A model generated the notes under the pieces. That model searched no databases. It saw only the letters and a program-made list of their open reading frames with translations, and was not told the origin of the DNA. Shown here in pieces: positions 1 to 10,658 of a stretch of DNA of 64,000 nucleotides. Made by a program: the position numbers and the translations under genes. The first letter of the stretch is position 1, and each line of letters opens with the position of its first letter. The stretch is from Hysterangium stoloniferum (taxonomy: Eukaryota > Basidiomycota > Agaricomycetes > Hysterangiales > Hysterangiaceae). Where the stretch lies: positions 1 through 64,000 of the forward strand of contig WHVD01000021.1 of the NCBI GenBank assembly GCA_015178975.1, in the 5' to 3' direction.

Positions 1-702
1 ATCAAAGATAACGTCTTACCCGGGCCTCACCTGCATATTGGAAAGGTAGAATGTAGGGAACCTGGGTATCGTGTGGAGCAAAGTATCTTAAGTAACTTCG
101 AATGGTCTGGGAAAAGACTTACCAATAACTGTGCCGACCGAATTGCTGTCGCAACCCTGATACAACATCAGTGTTGCCTGTATTTTTCAAATGTTGAGTC
201 CATTGATGCCGGGATGTGTCACACCAAGCAGTTTAAGGTGATATTTGATCCTTGTCACTGGACATATGAAATAGTAGATCACCTCCGTCCCCACTTGTAT
301 ATGGTGATATCAAAACAGGCCCTCCTAAGTGGGGACTGGACAATCGCTCAAATGGCTAGTACAGCTATTTTCATGGAGGGCGGGACAGATCAAGAAGAGT
401 CTTTAGAGGATGATGAACCAATGAGAGAAAACAGGCCCACTCCAGGACAGTACCTCCTGGCCACTTTGAAAGAGTACTTCACGCCAGAGGAGGCTTTGCA
501 GGAAGGAATTTCCCCTGAAGCTCGGTTTCAGGTCCATACAGAAGAGTCTGGCTTGCGGATTTGGGATGAGTCCAATACTGACTTGCCATTGTTTATGCCG
601 TGGTCTGTGTTCAGGGTTGACGAAGACATAGAGGATAAAATACAAGCCGTATATGAAGAACACATACCTGGGTTCACCGAAGATATGCCAGCTTTTCGAT
701 GA
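1..702 (+). pseudogene. N-terminal part of Ty3 polyprotein (gag-side, unrecognised)
   Basis: The frame is open from base 1, so the true start lies outside the window; there is no ATG near its left end. About 230 residues are visible. They are acidic in the second half, with no zinc knuckle or other motif I can name. The segment is in frame with the protease and polymerase downstream, separated from them only by TGA codons at 700-702 and 793-795, so it is best read as the region between gag and protease of the same polyprotein. I infer this from position only, not from sequence similarity. Confidence 0.55.
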
Positions 703-1656
703 CACTGCCAGGAGGCAATGTGTAAGTTGTTGGAGATTCATTTTCGAGTCTATTATAAGACAGGCATCTTGACGGATCTAAATGGGGTGGAGTGACAGCG
801 ATTTATCATCCAATTCATGGCAGGATCGTATCAGATTCGTGACCGGGAGTTATCAGTAACGTACCTGGTTACGAAGGACCATCTCCAACAGGATGAATGG
901 ACCGTGCCACACATTGTGGCCAGGGGAGAAGTCACAGAGGACTTATCAGAGGCAGTTGTGTTTGTCAATGCCGCTCATATGCCTACGAAAAAGGCGTTAG
1001 TACATAGGAAAAAGAGGCAGTTGCAAAATGACGGGGTTGAAATGGTCCAGCGTACCTCAATGCAACCAAAAGACTTTACTCGTTGCTTACCGAACCCTGT
1101 GGTCATTGAGGCATTCATCAATGAACGACCGGTGAAAGCCCTGATCGATAGTGGATCACTTGCAGACTTCATGTCGACGACGTTAGTCGATCAGCTGCAA
1201 GTAGTCAAGGATCCACTAGTAAAACCACTTACTATCCAGTTGGCTGTTTACAGATCACGGTCAAAAATTAATTATTCAGCTGCTGCTGAGTTTTCATATC
1301 AGAAAATAAAGTGCACTCAGTGTTTCGATGTTGCTAACCTTGATTCGTATGACTTGATATTAGGGACCCCTTTCATATTTCAACATCAAGTTATGATGGG
1401 GTTGAATCCTACAAGGGTCAACATTGGGTCCGCGCAGCCACTTCCCATGGAAGGAGACACCATCGAGACTCTCTGTTCTGTGGTAGCGGAAATTTTTGAC
1501 GATGAGTTAGAGAGGTTAAGGGCAGATTTACGTGCTGAGGCGGCTGACCTGGACCCAGACACTGCATCAACAGCACTGCCTCCATTAAGGGCTGTGAATC
1601 ATACCATTCCAATAATTGATGACACCAAGGCTTACGCATGGAGACCATCCAAATGA
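703..1656 (+). pseudogene. Ty3 polyprotein segment with aspartic protease
   Basis: The open stretch after the TGA at 793 contains a retroviral-type protease. The active-site motif IDSGS lies at about 1141-1155, followed by hydrophobic strands and a DLILGTPF motif near 1350-1375 that matches the second conserved protease strand. A linker rich in acidic residues follows, leading directly into the reverse transcriptase after a TGA at 1654-1656. The enzyme would cleave the polyprotein inside the virus-like particle. The ATG at 819 lies inside the continuous frame and is not needed as a start. Confidence 0.85.
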
Positions 1657-1665
1657 CCCGAAGCA

Positions 1666-4038
1666 ATGAGAGATCTATGGCATGAAAAGAAAACCGCGTA
1701 TATCAAAAATGGGAGGTGGAGGGTAGCCACGGGAATGAACACATGTCCTATGCTCATTATTTCTAAACCTCCAAAAGCGGATGGCACACTGCGAATACGC
1801 ACCGTAGTGGATAAGCGTGAGCAGAATGCTAACACATATAAGCTGGCGACCCCCTTGCCAGATATCAAAGCTATTCTACGAAATGTTGTGTGTCATAAGT
1901 ATCGGAGTTTGATAGATGGGAAGGATGCCTACGAGCAGATCCGAGTGGTTCCCGAGCATGTCCACCGGACATTGTTCACCTCTCCTGATGGCACTATGGA
2001 AAGCCTGACATTACAAATAGGGGATTGCAATGGTCCGTCGACTTACCAGACATTGATGAACCACATATTTGCGCCGTACATTGGCGTCTTCATGGATGTA
2101 TATTTGGATGATATTGTCGTCTACTCGGATTCCATCAGTGATCATGTCAAGCATTTACGCACTGTGTTTACAGTGCTCCATCGGGAAAAGTTATACCTCG
2201 CTGTCAACAAGATGCACCTGTTTGCTTCGGAGTTACCAGTTTTAGGGCATGTGATTAACAATAAAGGTATAAAAATGGACCCACATAAAGTTGATACAGT
2301 GAGAAACTGGAAGATTCCTACAAATAAGCAACTCCTGGCGGGATTTTTGGGGGCAGTGGGATATCTCGCTAACAACTGTGAGGGAGTTCGAATCCCAATG
2401 GCTATTTTAGCAGCGCAGACAGGGGTAAATAGGCAGTGGCATTGGGGTGCAACAGAGCAGCATGCCTTTGAAGACATCAAGCGGATTGTTCAGGCCCATT
2501 GTGACAGTTATAGAATTGCATTGGACTACTCACGAGGTCATCAAACCATTAATTTGGTAACAGATGCTTCTTTAACAGGTGCGAGTGGCATTCTCAGTCA
2601 AGGGGAAGATCTTTGCACTGCCGCAATTGTGTCATTCTGGTCAGGGAAATTCAATTCGGCACAACAGAACTACCCTGTCCACGAACAGGAGTTGTTGGCT
2701 ATCGTGGAGTCATTGAAAAGATTCCGGTCACAACTGTTGGGGGTAAAATTTCGAATCTGTACTGACCATAAAGGGATAGAATATATACTTACACAGAAGA
2801 ACTTGTCCCCGAGGCAGACAAGGTGGCTGGATCTGCTAAACAAATTCCACTTTGAGATTCTATATATCCCTGGAAAGTCGAACACGTTTGCCGATGCTTT
2901 ATCGAGAATCTATAGCGATGAGCCATTGGGCACCATTAGGGCTGAATCCGAGTACGTAACTGACATTCCAGGGATGGAAGAGGATACACGGGGGATGCAC
3001 TACATTTCAGGGGTTCCTGCCTTCAACAGTGTGTCAACACCACTGTATACAGGGTCTGCAGCGGTAGCACTGGAGGAAGCACCAAGACGGTCAAGAAGGT
3101 TGGCTACCCAAACGCGTCCGTCATATGCAACACTCGCAGGGCTGGGAGCAAGAAGGAAAGGACGTAATGAAGGATCAGGAGAGATGACTGAAAAGACACA
3201 CAGTGGTCATAGTAAGTCATCTGGATCGCCCCTAGAGCATCCATCACAAGGAGCGAGGAGAAAAACACCAAATACGTCTGGTCATCAAGATTATGTTGAA
3301 CGGCCTGTTTCACGAGAGACAATGGAGGGTGCGTTACCTGAGTTGCCTCCGGATTTTCTACTAGCAGAAATCCCATTGGAGGGCCATGATGGATTGGACA
3401 TCCCAGAAGCTTTACGACGACAGTATGGAGCAGACGTTTTCGTCTCGAGGATATGGGCAATGCCACAGGAGTATAAGGGCTTTACGTCGCAGGATGGGTT
3501 TCTGTTTTTCAATCTGGAGGGCGTCAAGCTACTTTGCATCCCTGATATTACCATTGGGAATCAACGAGTGCGGGAAATTGTTATCTCGCATGCACATTCC
3601 ATCTTGGCACATCTAGGGGCCAGGAAAACTGCTACATATTTGCGAACCAATGTGTGGTGGCCGTCATTAACCAAGGATGTCGAATTATCTTGCAAGTCAT
3701 GCAGTGTGTGTGCCACATCGAAATCTGAAACGCAGAAACCGCAGGGACACCTTCGCTCAATGGAAGTGCCATCACAGCCGTGGGAGGCAATTGGGATTGA
3801 TTTTGTAGGACCCTTGCCAACGTCTAGGAATCGCCTTGGAGAGTTCAATAGCATCTGCGTTATTATTGACCACTTAACTTGCATGGTCCATTTGGTACCG
3901 GTGTGCAGCAACTATACTGCTATTCAAATGGCTGAGGTGATCTTCGACCATGTTTACAAGTTGCATGGGCTGCCCGACAAAATTGTTAGCGATCGAGATT
4001 CATTATTTACAAGTATCTTTTGGAGGGAGCTTCATTGA
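1666..4038 (+). pseudogene. Ty3 reverse transcriptase, RNase H and integrase (N-terminal part)
   Basis: About 790 residues. Reverse transcriptase comes first: the palm motif YLDD lies near residues 145-149 (about 2100). RNase H follows with VTDAS near 2560 and the TDHKG motif near 2760. After a linker comes the integrase zinc-binding region, with two His near 3590-3610 and paired CKSC and CATS cysteines near 3690-3715. The catalytic core begins with the first Asp in IDFVGPLP (about 3798) and the second in VSDRDSLF (about 3985). A TGA at 4036-4038 cuts the core before the catalytic Glu, which is encoded in the next segment in the same frame. Confidence 0.92.
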
Positions 4039-4059
4039 CTGATAGGAGTCGAACTGCAG

Positions 4060-5634
4060 ATGTCTTCATCATACCACCCCCAAACAGATGGCGCTACCGA
4101 ACGTGCGAATTGGACGATGACACAAATGCTTAGGCAATGTGTAGCACCAAACCAGAAAGATTGGGTGTCGAAACTGTCAGCTATTGAGTTTGCGATGAAT
4201 AACGCTACATCGGAAACAACTGGATTCTCACCATTTTTTTTGAATTATGGTCGGCTGCCACGGCCACTGCTCTGGGACAACAATACGAAGTATCCAGGTG
4301 TGCTTGAATTTGCAGAACGGATGAAGCTGGCAATCATGAATGCTCACGATGAGATACTGACCGCTAGGGTTAAGCAGACGCATCAGGCAAATCGACACCA
4401 GAGGTCTGCGGTATTTAACGTCAATGATTTAGTTTATCTATCCATGAAGAACTTACGTTTACCAAAAAATCGGGCACGTAAACTGCTGCCAAAATATATA
4501 GGACCATTTAGGATTAGCCAGGTACTGGAGCCAGGAGCGACATACCAGTTGGAACTGTCACGGGAGCTCAAGCAACAGGGTATTAACCCAAGTTTTCATG
4601 CCTCGTTGCTTCGGATACACATTCCGAATGACGATCGTCTTTTCCCAGGGAGGCAGTTGAGGCAGATTCCTGGTTTTGGTAGTCAGCCTCGTGAGTGGGC
4701 AGTCGAGAAGATTCTTGCTCATTCAGGAAAGGGTCTCGAGGCCTTCTTTGAGGTCTTGTGGAACACGGGAGAAACTACCTGGTTGCCATATCAAGCTCTT
4801 CAGCATGTTCATTCATTGAAGGCTTACCTGGAGGCACTAGGTGTTACAAGTGTTCGATCATTGCCCAGGGGCCAAGGGCGGCTCTCGAATCGCATCGAAA
4901 TCGCCAAGATGTCTTTGAGCTCGGAGTGTCATCAGGGAGTGTCTTGCAAATCAAGCGCTGAGGACTTACCTTCTATTTATGTTGGCTCAGCGGTCCCAAT
5001 TGCTGTGCAAGAATCACCCACTATGGATGCTCAGGATTATCCAACGCAAGTATCCACCAAGTTCTTGACGACTACAATGGCTGCCGTTCGCGATAGTGCT
5101 CTTCGAGGTGTCCAAGTGGCATGGGACTTGCGTATGGAGCAGTTCGAGACTATGCAGCGTCAACTCCTCGAAGCACAGCAGAGGAATAACATACCGCAAC
5201 CCAAATCGACATTCAACCCTCGTGTAAGGGAACAGACCCGTGCCTGGAGGGAGAGACAACAATCTGCATCGCTGATAGACAGGTTGTCTCCACGGCGGGA
5301 GGTACCTGGGAGCCTACCATCACTACAGGCCTCAAGTGCTATACGTCGCCAAAGAAGGAGGCAGCAGCAGGGTATTTCCGGACCAATGGCATCATCTTCA
5401 GTGCACGGCCTAGAAACTCGGCCTGTGAAGGGCGCGCCAGTCTTAAGTCAGCTGCAGGCCACGGAGGGGTGTGTAAGGGCGTCAGCACAATCTCAGGTGA
5501 TCAAGAAAAACGGACCACATGCATTGACGCAACAGATTGGTCATGGCCACGAGGAGGAGATGGACCTCGATGGTGATTACGTGAGTGACGACTTAGACGA
5601 GCTGGAGCAGGGGGTGAGGGAATTGCATGGCTAA
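4060..5634 (+). pseudogene. Ty3 integrase C-terminal part with chromodomain-like tail
   Basis: This continues the frame of the upstream polymerase segment after the TGA at 4036. It opens with the SSSYHPQTDG block and the catalytic Glu in ATERANWT, the third member of the integrase D,D,E triad. The integrase C-terminal (GPF) region follows near 4490-4620. At about 4690-4800 lies a chromodomain-like stretch with REWAVEKIL and TTWLPY motifs; such domains steer Ty3 integration toward marked chromatin. The last ~270 residues are hydrophilic, Gln- and Arg-rich and unrecognised. The stop at 5632 lies 36 bp before the polypurine tract. Confidence 0.9.
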
Positions 5635-5682
5635 ACCAGCCCGCTGTTAATGGCACACTGCATTGCAGCGTGGGAGGGCGGG

Positions 5683-5961
5683 TGTAACGGGAGCGGACCT
5701 GGTGGCGGACTTGGCACGGAGCGGTCTACTGCCGTTGTCTCAGGGGGTAAAGAGAGGGTAGATAATTTTCCGATCAGAACACTGTTTCATTTTTATTATC
5801 TGTCGCTAGGGGGTTTAGTCTGCGAATGCGAGCATAAATAGGGAAACCACCCATTAGCTACAGTAGTGACTACGAATTGGAGCCTATCCCTACTCTGCTC
5901 GTTCCTCTTCGTAAGAAGCTCAAACCGAAGGATTATGCTATCTTTTAAGCCGAACCTTACA
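5683..5961 (+). repeat. 3' LTR of the Ty3 element
   Basis: It starts TGTAACGG and ends CCTTACA, giving a 5-bp terminal inversion TGTAA/TTACA. It directly follows the purine-rich tract at 5670-5682. A TATA-like CATAAATA lies at 5833-5840. The LTR is 279 bp. The 3' boundary is inferred from the terminal inversion because the 5' LTR is not available for comparison. Confidence 0.7.
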
Positions 5962-6259
5962 ATGAGCCTTGAAAGTAACTATGAAGGGAGCTGTGCGCAT
6001 GAAAACTTGCGGAGGCACTTCATACTTTTCAAGTGTTTTTACAAAATATCAAGCCTCGAGAAACTATTTATTGGATGATTGTTAATTATTACTGTTGAAA
6101 TCAAGTCTCAAATCCCAGAATAAAATCAATTAAAAGAAAATTAATTACCGCTTGACCTCTGGGAGTTGTAGGAGGTAAACAAATAACTTATTCTCTCATG
6201 GAAAAGTCTACGGCAACCACATGTACATGGAATAATACATTGACCAGTTCATAAGTCCT
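5962..6259. other. spacer, nothing recognised
   Basis: This is AT-rich sequence between the Ty3 element and a decayed minus-strand gene. I see no motif, repeat or credible open frame. Confidence 0.6.
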
Positions 6260-7140
6260 TTCACCTTGCATGCACTCATGGAAATATCCATGGAACACCA
6301 CAAGGCCCCACTAACTCTTGCAACAGACTGTTGGTCTCTTGCATCAAGTTATTTTGGGCCTCTATGGCCGCCACAATCTGCCCCATTGCCTCCTCTGAAA
6401 CCACTGCCTTTTCCATGGTACCCACAACTTCCTGGACCCCAGACCCAGAGGGTTCCTGTACCAGTGAGCACTTGGCTTTCAAGTGTGCACAGGGGCAGCA
6501 GCCTGGGCCCCAACTGGATTTTTGGAAGCAGTCAGTGTTCCAGTCATTACAACCAGCTCATTATGGGTCATTTTTGGTGCTCAGATGGGTTGGGGCATTT
6601 TTCCAGTTCTTCTATCAAAGAAGAACCATTAGCAATGACAATCTCCATGGGTCACCACCTACCTTTTGAGGACTCCCCACATCACCCTTGGACTTGGATT
6701 CCACCTCAACCACTCTGTGTTATTTAAATATGTCGGTGAGAACTTATATCAAAAGAAGGGGTGCTTACTTTTCCTGTGGCCACCATGGTCACCTTGGTGT
6801 GTTCTGCAGCAACCTGAACAGCCTCAGCCTCTGCTGCAGCTTTTAAAGCTGACTCTTCCACCTCTCTCTTCCTCTTTTCCTCTGCCTCCACAGCCTTTTT
6901 CTCTGCAGTCAACATTGCCTGGATCTCCCTATCTAGCTCCTCCTCCTCCTCCTCCTCCTCCCTTGCTTTGCATACCGCCTTTTCTCATTGACACTGTTGT
7001 TCTTCACACTGCTCAAGTAATTGAGCAGCAGACAGAGATGCTCAGTAGGTGGACCATGTGGATGACCTGGCAGTATGGACAGTTTGTGAGGTGTTGGTTT
7101 TGGTTCCATAATGACAATGATGGGGTTTTGGAAGAAGAAG
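6260..7140 (-). pseudogene. decayed coiled-coil gene of a repetitive family
   Basis: On the minus strand a coding-like stretch starts near 7110 with a Pro/His-rich N-terminus. It passes through an acidic run (the CTC triplet repeat at 6939-6961), then a Lys/Glu/Ala-rich coiled coil (6724-6915). A possible intron donor follows the coiled coil at about 6767. A second exon-like part (6276-6540) has a short Cys-containing motif (CAHLKAKC) followed by another amphipathic helix. Frame breaks separate the parts. The pattern resembles repetitive, Cys-rich coiled-coil genes found near retroelements in agaricomycetes, but I cannot name the family. Confidence 0.4.
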
Positions 7141-7287
7141 AAAATTGAATATTTTCAATTTTTTATAGGCTGCTCACATTTGAACTTTACCTTCCAGATC
7201 ACCTGACATTTTGACACATAAGTGTAGCCAGTGAACTTTAACAATTTCTAGGGCCTCTTTGGGACTTTGGCCTTAAAGGGAGGGTAC

Positions 7288-7758
7288 TGCTATGACTGGA
7301 AAACCCCCTGGTCTCTGAGCACCGGTTTACAGCATATATGCACCTGACTCTCTGTAACACATGAATGACACACTGGACTCCACCTGGACATTCCAGATCC
7401 CTTTGTTCTCAATCCAGCTTTGCCAGTTGACATCTGGTTTTAGTTTGTCCCTTATTCCTGTTTAGTTTGTAATCTGGTTTATTGTCTTTTTGTATTCCCA
7501 ATATGTCTTTTTGTATGTCTGAATAAGTAGTACAATAGTCTACAAATCTATATAGGCAAGTAGCTATCCGTACTTTACAATCCAATCAGAATATTGACTT
7601 AGTATCCACTCATCTATAACTCACAGGTTTCCCATTCACTCCTGTTTGAAGTTGGACACCAAGATCTACGAGGGTGCAGCACATAAGCTGAAGCCGCATC
7701 CTTCCCAGAACTTCTTCAGGTTTCTCCAGAAGCCCACCTGTGAGCCCTGAGCTTAACA
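7288..7758 (+). repeat. LTR, family 1 (copy A), probably a 3' LTR
   Basis: It starts TGCTATGACTGG and ends CTTAACA (471 bp). It is preceded by the purine tract AAAGGGAGGG at 7276-7285, so it is probably the 3' LTR of an element whose body on the left is lost. It carries the family's conserved block GTGCAGCACATAAGCTGAAG near 7671. The flanks GGTAC and CTCAC do not match, so it is not a simple solo LTR. Confidence 0.7.
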
Positions 7759-7799
7759 CTCACCCAGTTTGCATGCACACAAGGGTGTTCAGGCCCAGG

Positions 7800-8027
7800 C
7801 TATGCAATAGTTCCCTTGGCATAACTGTGAAAACCAGTCAATGTCATGAACAAGGTGGCAGCCTGAAGCCATATCTGATAGTTGGATTGTAATTTGTCTA
7901 ATTTGGGACCAGAGCAAGTGACATTGGTGTGGAGAGTGATGATGGAGGGGGCAATGTCATCTGCAGAAGCTGTTGCAGAGGCAGCCATTGCAAAAATGAA
8001 ATTTGGAGAAAATGGGTTAATATCCAA
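7800..8027 (-). pseudogene. copia-type Gag N-terminal fragment
   Basis: A 75-residue minus-strand frame with a Ser/Ala-rich start is followed by a KLDKLQSNYQIW motif and a hydrophobic helix. This resembles the N-terminus of Ty1/copia Gag, where a conserved Asn-Tyr/Phe-x-x-Trp follows the substrate-independent leader. Nothing of copia protease or integrase follows. The call rests on this short motif alone. Confidence 0.35.
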
Positions 8028-8329
8028 CTCATTGTTATTGTTGATTGTGTTTCAGATGGACAAAATAAGGCCCATAACCTGTTAGAAAAGTAACCCTAAT
8101 GACAATATAACTGATAAACAATTATTAGTTACAATGTGTGTGAATATATAATGATCTTTACTCACCTCAGTCTTGTGTATCATACAATGGACTGAGGTGA
8201 TACCACTTTCATTCTCCAGCTTATAAATATTGTCACATATATCATCAGGTACCAATATAGGTATGTTGGTGATACTGGTTACCCCTGTCTGATGATTAAA
8301 TCTAGGGTTGGTTAATTTATGCCAGGTGG

Positions 8330-10110
8330 ATTTCAATGGTGTTATTGAACAACCTCTTCATATCCTTTCCTTGTCTGATCATCTTCAGCAGATCTGTCTC
8401 TTGACCTATCAAGACAGCATGGCCCTGCTTAAGAGCATGGATTCTGAAGTAGGATGGTTTGAGAAGGACAATATTTTCATTATCCTATCCCCCTTCCCAT
8501 GATCTGGTCTTCTGGATAGGGCATCTGGTTTCAAGGAGCTTTTTCTAGGCCTATGATGTAGAGAAAAGTGAAACCTGGACAATAACAAGGACCATCTAGC
8601 TATTAATTCTTTTAGCAGACATAAAATGTTCTAGGTTATTGTGGTCTCTCCAGATCTGAAAGAGGTGATTGCTTCCCTCAAGATAGTGCCTCCATTCATG
8701 CAGAGCTCTGATGATAGCCAGTATGTCTTTATTATAGATTTCATAATTCCTTTCTACTTCATTCAGACTTTGGATAGAAAGGCCACAGGGTGCCACTTTC
8801 CATCTGATCCTTCCTGAGACAAAACAGCACCAATTACAAAGTCAGAACTATCTGCTTCTAGGCTGTAGGGTTTGTTTCCATCAGGGGAGATAAGAATTGG
8901 GGATGAAGTGACTCTGTCCTTCAAGGCTTGAAAAACAGTTTTCTCTTCCAAAGTCCATTTCCAGGGTGTATCCTTCCTTGTTAATTTATGAAGGGGTCTG
9001 GCCAAGCCTGCAAAATCCTGGATAAACCTTCTGTAGAAGTTGACAAAACCAAGGAAAGACTGTATTTCTTTTACAGTGGTAGGTTCAGACCATTTGGAGA
9101 CACTCTCTATCTTTACTGGATCCATGGAGATGCAGCCATGTGAAATGATCAGTCCAAGATATTCAATCTTTTCCTGCTCAAATTCACATTTCTCTGCCTT
9201 TAAGTATAACTTATTCTTCTCCAAAATCTCCAGAACCCTCTTGACTGCTTCTCTGTGTTTTTTGAGGGTCTCTGTGAAGACAAGGATATCATCCATGTAA
9301 ACAATGACAACCTGTCCATCAATCAGTTCTATGAACAGATCATTCATCATGGTCTGAAAAGTAGCAGGATTGTTGGTGAGACCAAAGAACATGACTAGTG
9401 GCTCAAACAACCATCAATTGGTCCTAAATGCTGCCTTCCACTCATCTCTCTTTTTTATCCTAACATTGTTATAACTGTATTTGACAACCAGTTTGGTGAA
9501 GTACATATTTGGCTTTCTTCAACTTGCTGATAATGTCAGATATGTGTGGCTGTAAGGCTGTCGGTATCAGCCTCACTCGGTCAACACGGACAGGACTAAG
9601 TTTTCTTTATTTTTACATATCAGTAGGATACAAGGTGAATGTGTGGTTCCCTAGGGAAGAGTGGGGAAAGGTTTTATGGTCAAAAAGAAGATATCCTATC
9701 ACTATAGGATATGGGGTTTTATATAGAGAGTCAAGGTGAATGGGGTGGAAGAACAAGGAACCGCATGATCAGGCACAGGGGTGCTACTTAACAATAAAGT
9801 GGCAGATCAATGAGTGGCTGATGGGAGAGGTTGGTGATGATGACCACATGATAAGGCACAAGGGTGCTAAGTGGCGGAACAATGAGTGGTTGATGGGAGA
9901 GGTTGGTGATGACGTATGTGGTAAGGTGGCCAGGCTTACAGTGGCAGGGGATAGGAATTTTTGATTGTTATGTTATTCAGTTTTCTAGAATCTTGAACCA
10001 GGTTTTAATTCAATGGCATGATTCCAGGGCTTTCTATCAGGTAGTCTGTGAAAGGACACTTTGGAGAACACCCCCTTAAATTGGTAGTTGTACCACACTC
10101 TGATAATGAG
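8330..10110 (-). mobile_element. Ty3/gypsy polymerase fragment, minus strand
   Basis: Reading from about 10110 down to 8330, the minus strand shows a broken fingers domain (DSRKLNN-like, IKNSYPLP), then reverse transcriptase with YMDD near 9290 (open frame 8763-9410). The RNase H connection and RNase H (frame 8596-8796, NEVERNYEI) follow, then a tether ending with an RPDALSRRPDH-like stretch. Several stops and frameshifts are present. A solo LTR at 9551-9940 splits the fingers region. Plus-strand sequence at 19897-20949 is a second copy of the same element, nearly collinear. The element is truncated at both ends. Confidence 0.88.
9551..9940. repeat. solo LTR, 5-bp TSD GTGGC
   Basis: It starts TGTAAG and ends CTTACA (390 bp), with GTGGC on both sides (9546-9550 and 9941-9945). 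Removing it restores continuity of the minus-strand Ty3 fingers domain, which confirms insertion into that element. It contains a two-copy tandem repeat of about 85 bp (9748-9915) ending in GGGAGAGGTTGGTGATGA. Confidence 0.85.
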
Positions 10111-10658
10111 AAGTGCATTAAAACTGTTGATATCAGTCCTCGAAGTTCATAAGAATCATAAGCAAAGATAAATATAATTTCTGTTTGACCTGTGTCTCAT
10201 AATGGATAGTGTAATTACAAAAAAAATATACTACTTATGTATATACACCACAAGAACAATAATGGATGGCAACACAGCTCAAATCAAAAGAGCAATGGGG
10301 CCAGTGTAGCACCTTATGCATGCTCAGACAGCCTCTCCACCTCTGCATTGACATATACTCACAAATTCTCTTGATTGTATGTTCAAATGTTGTTATGGGG
10401 GATATCATTATGTATCCAAAGTTTCCAGTCATCTCAATAACTTCCCACACAATATTTTCAATCACCAACCAGTGTTTTTATTAGAAAGAGAAGGTGTGGC
10501 TACTCTGGTACCTAATATATATAGGTACATGACAATCAAATGGGGAGAGGAGAGGTGGGGGTCGTTGAGAGCACATGGTATCAGAGTGAGGAGTGGGTGC
10601 CATGATGAGAGGAGGGTGTCTGGGAGGTGGGCAGTCTTGGGGTTGGTTGGGTATGTCC

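Larger units (their letters stand above)
1..5961 (+). mobile_element. Ty3/gypsy LTR retrotransposon, 5' end outside window
   Basis: One reading frame (positions congruent to 1 mod 3) runs from the left edge to 5634 and is broken only by TGA codons at 700, 793, 1654 and 4036. In order it encodes an unrecognised N-terminal part, an aspartic protease, reverse transcriptase, RNase H, integrase and a chromodomain-like tail. This is the Ty3 (not copia) order. A purine-rich tract at 5670-5682 precedes a 279 bp LTR that starts TGTAA and ends TTACA. The 5' LTR and primer-binding site lie left of the window, so completeness and the target duplication cannot be judged. The lack of frameshifts suggests a fairly recent copy. 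Confidence 0.93.

Noticed and set aside
6666..7148. 160-codon Pro/Leu-rich plus-strand frame
   Set aside because: It is antisense to the Lys/Glu-rich coiled-coil relic; the triplet repeat explains its composition.
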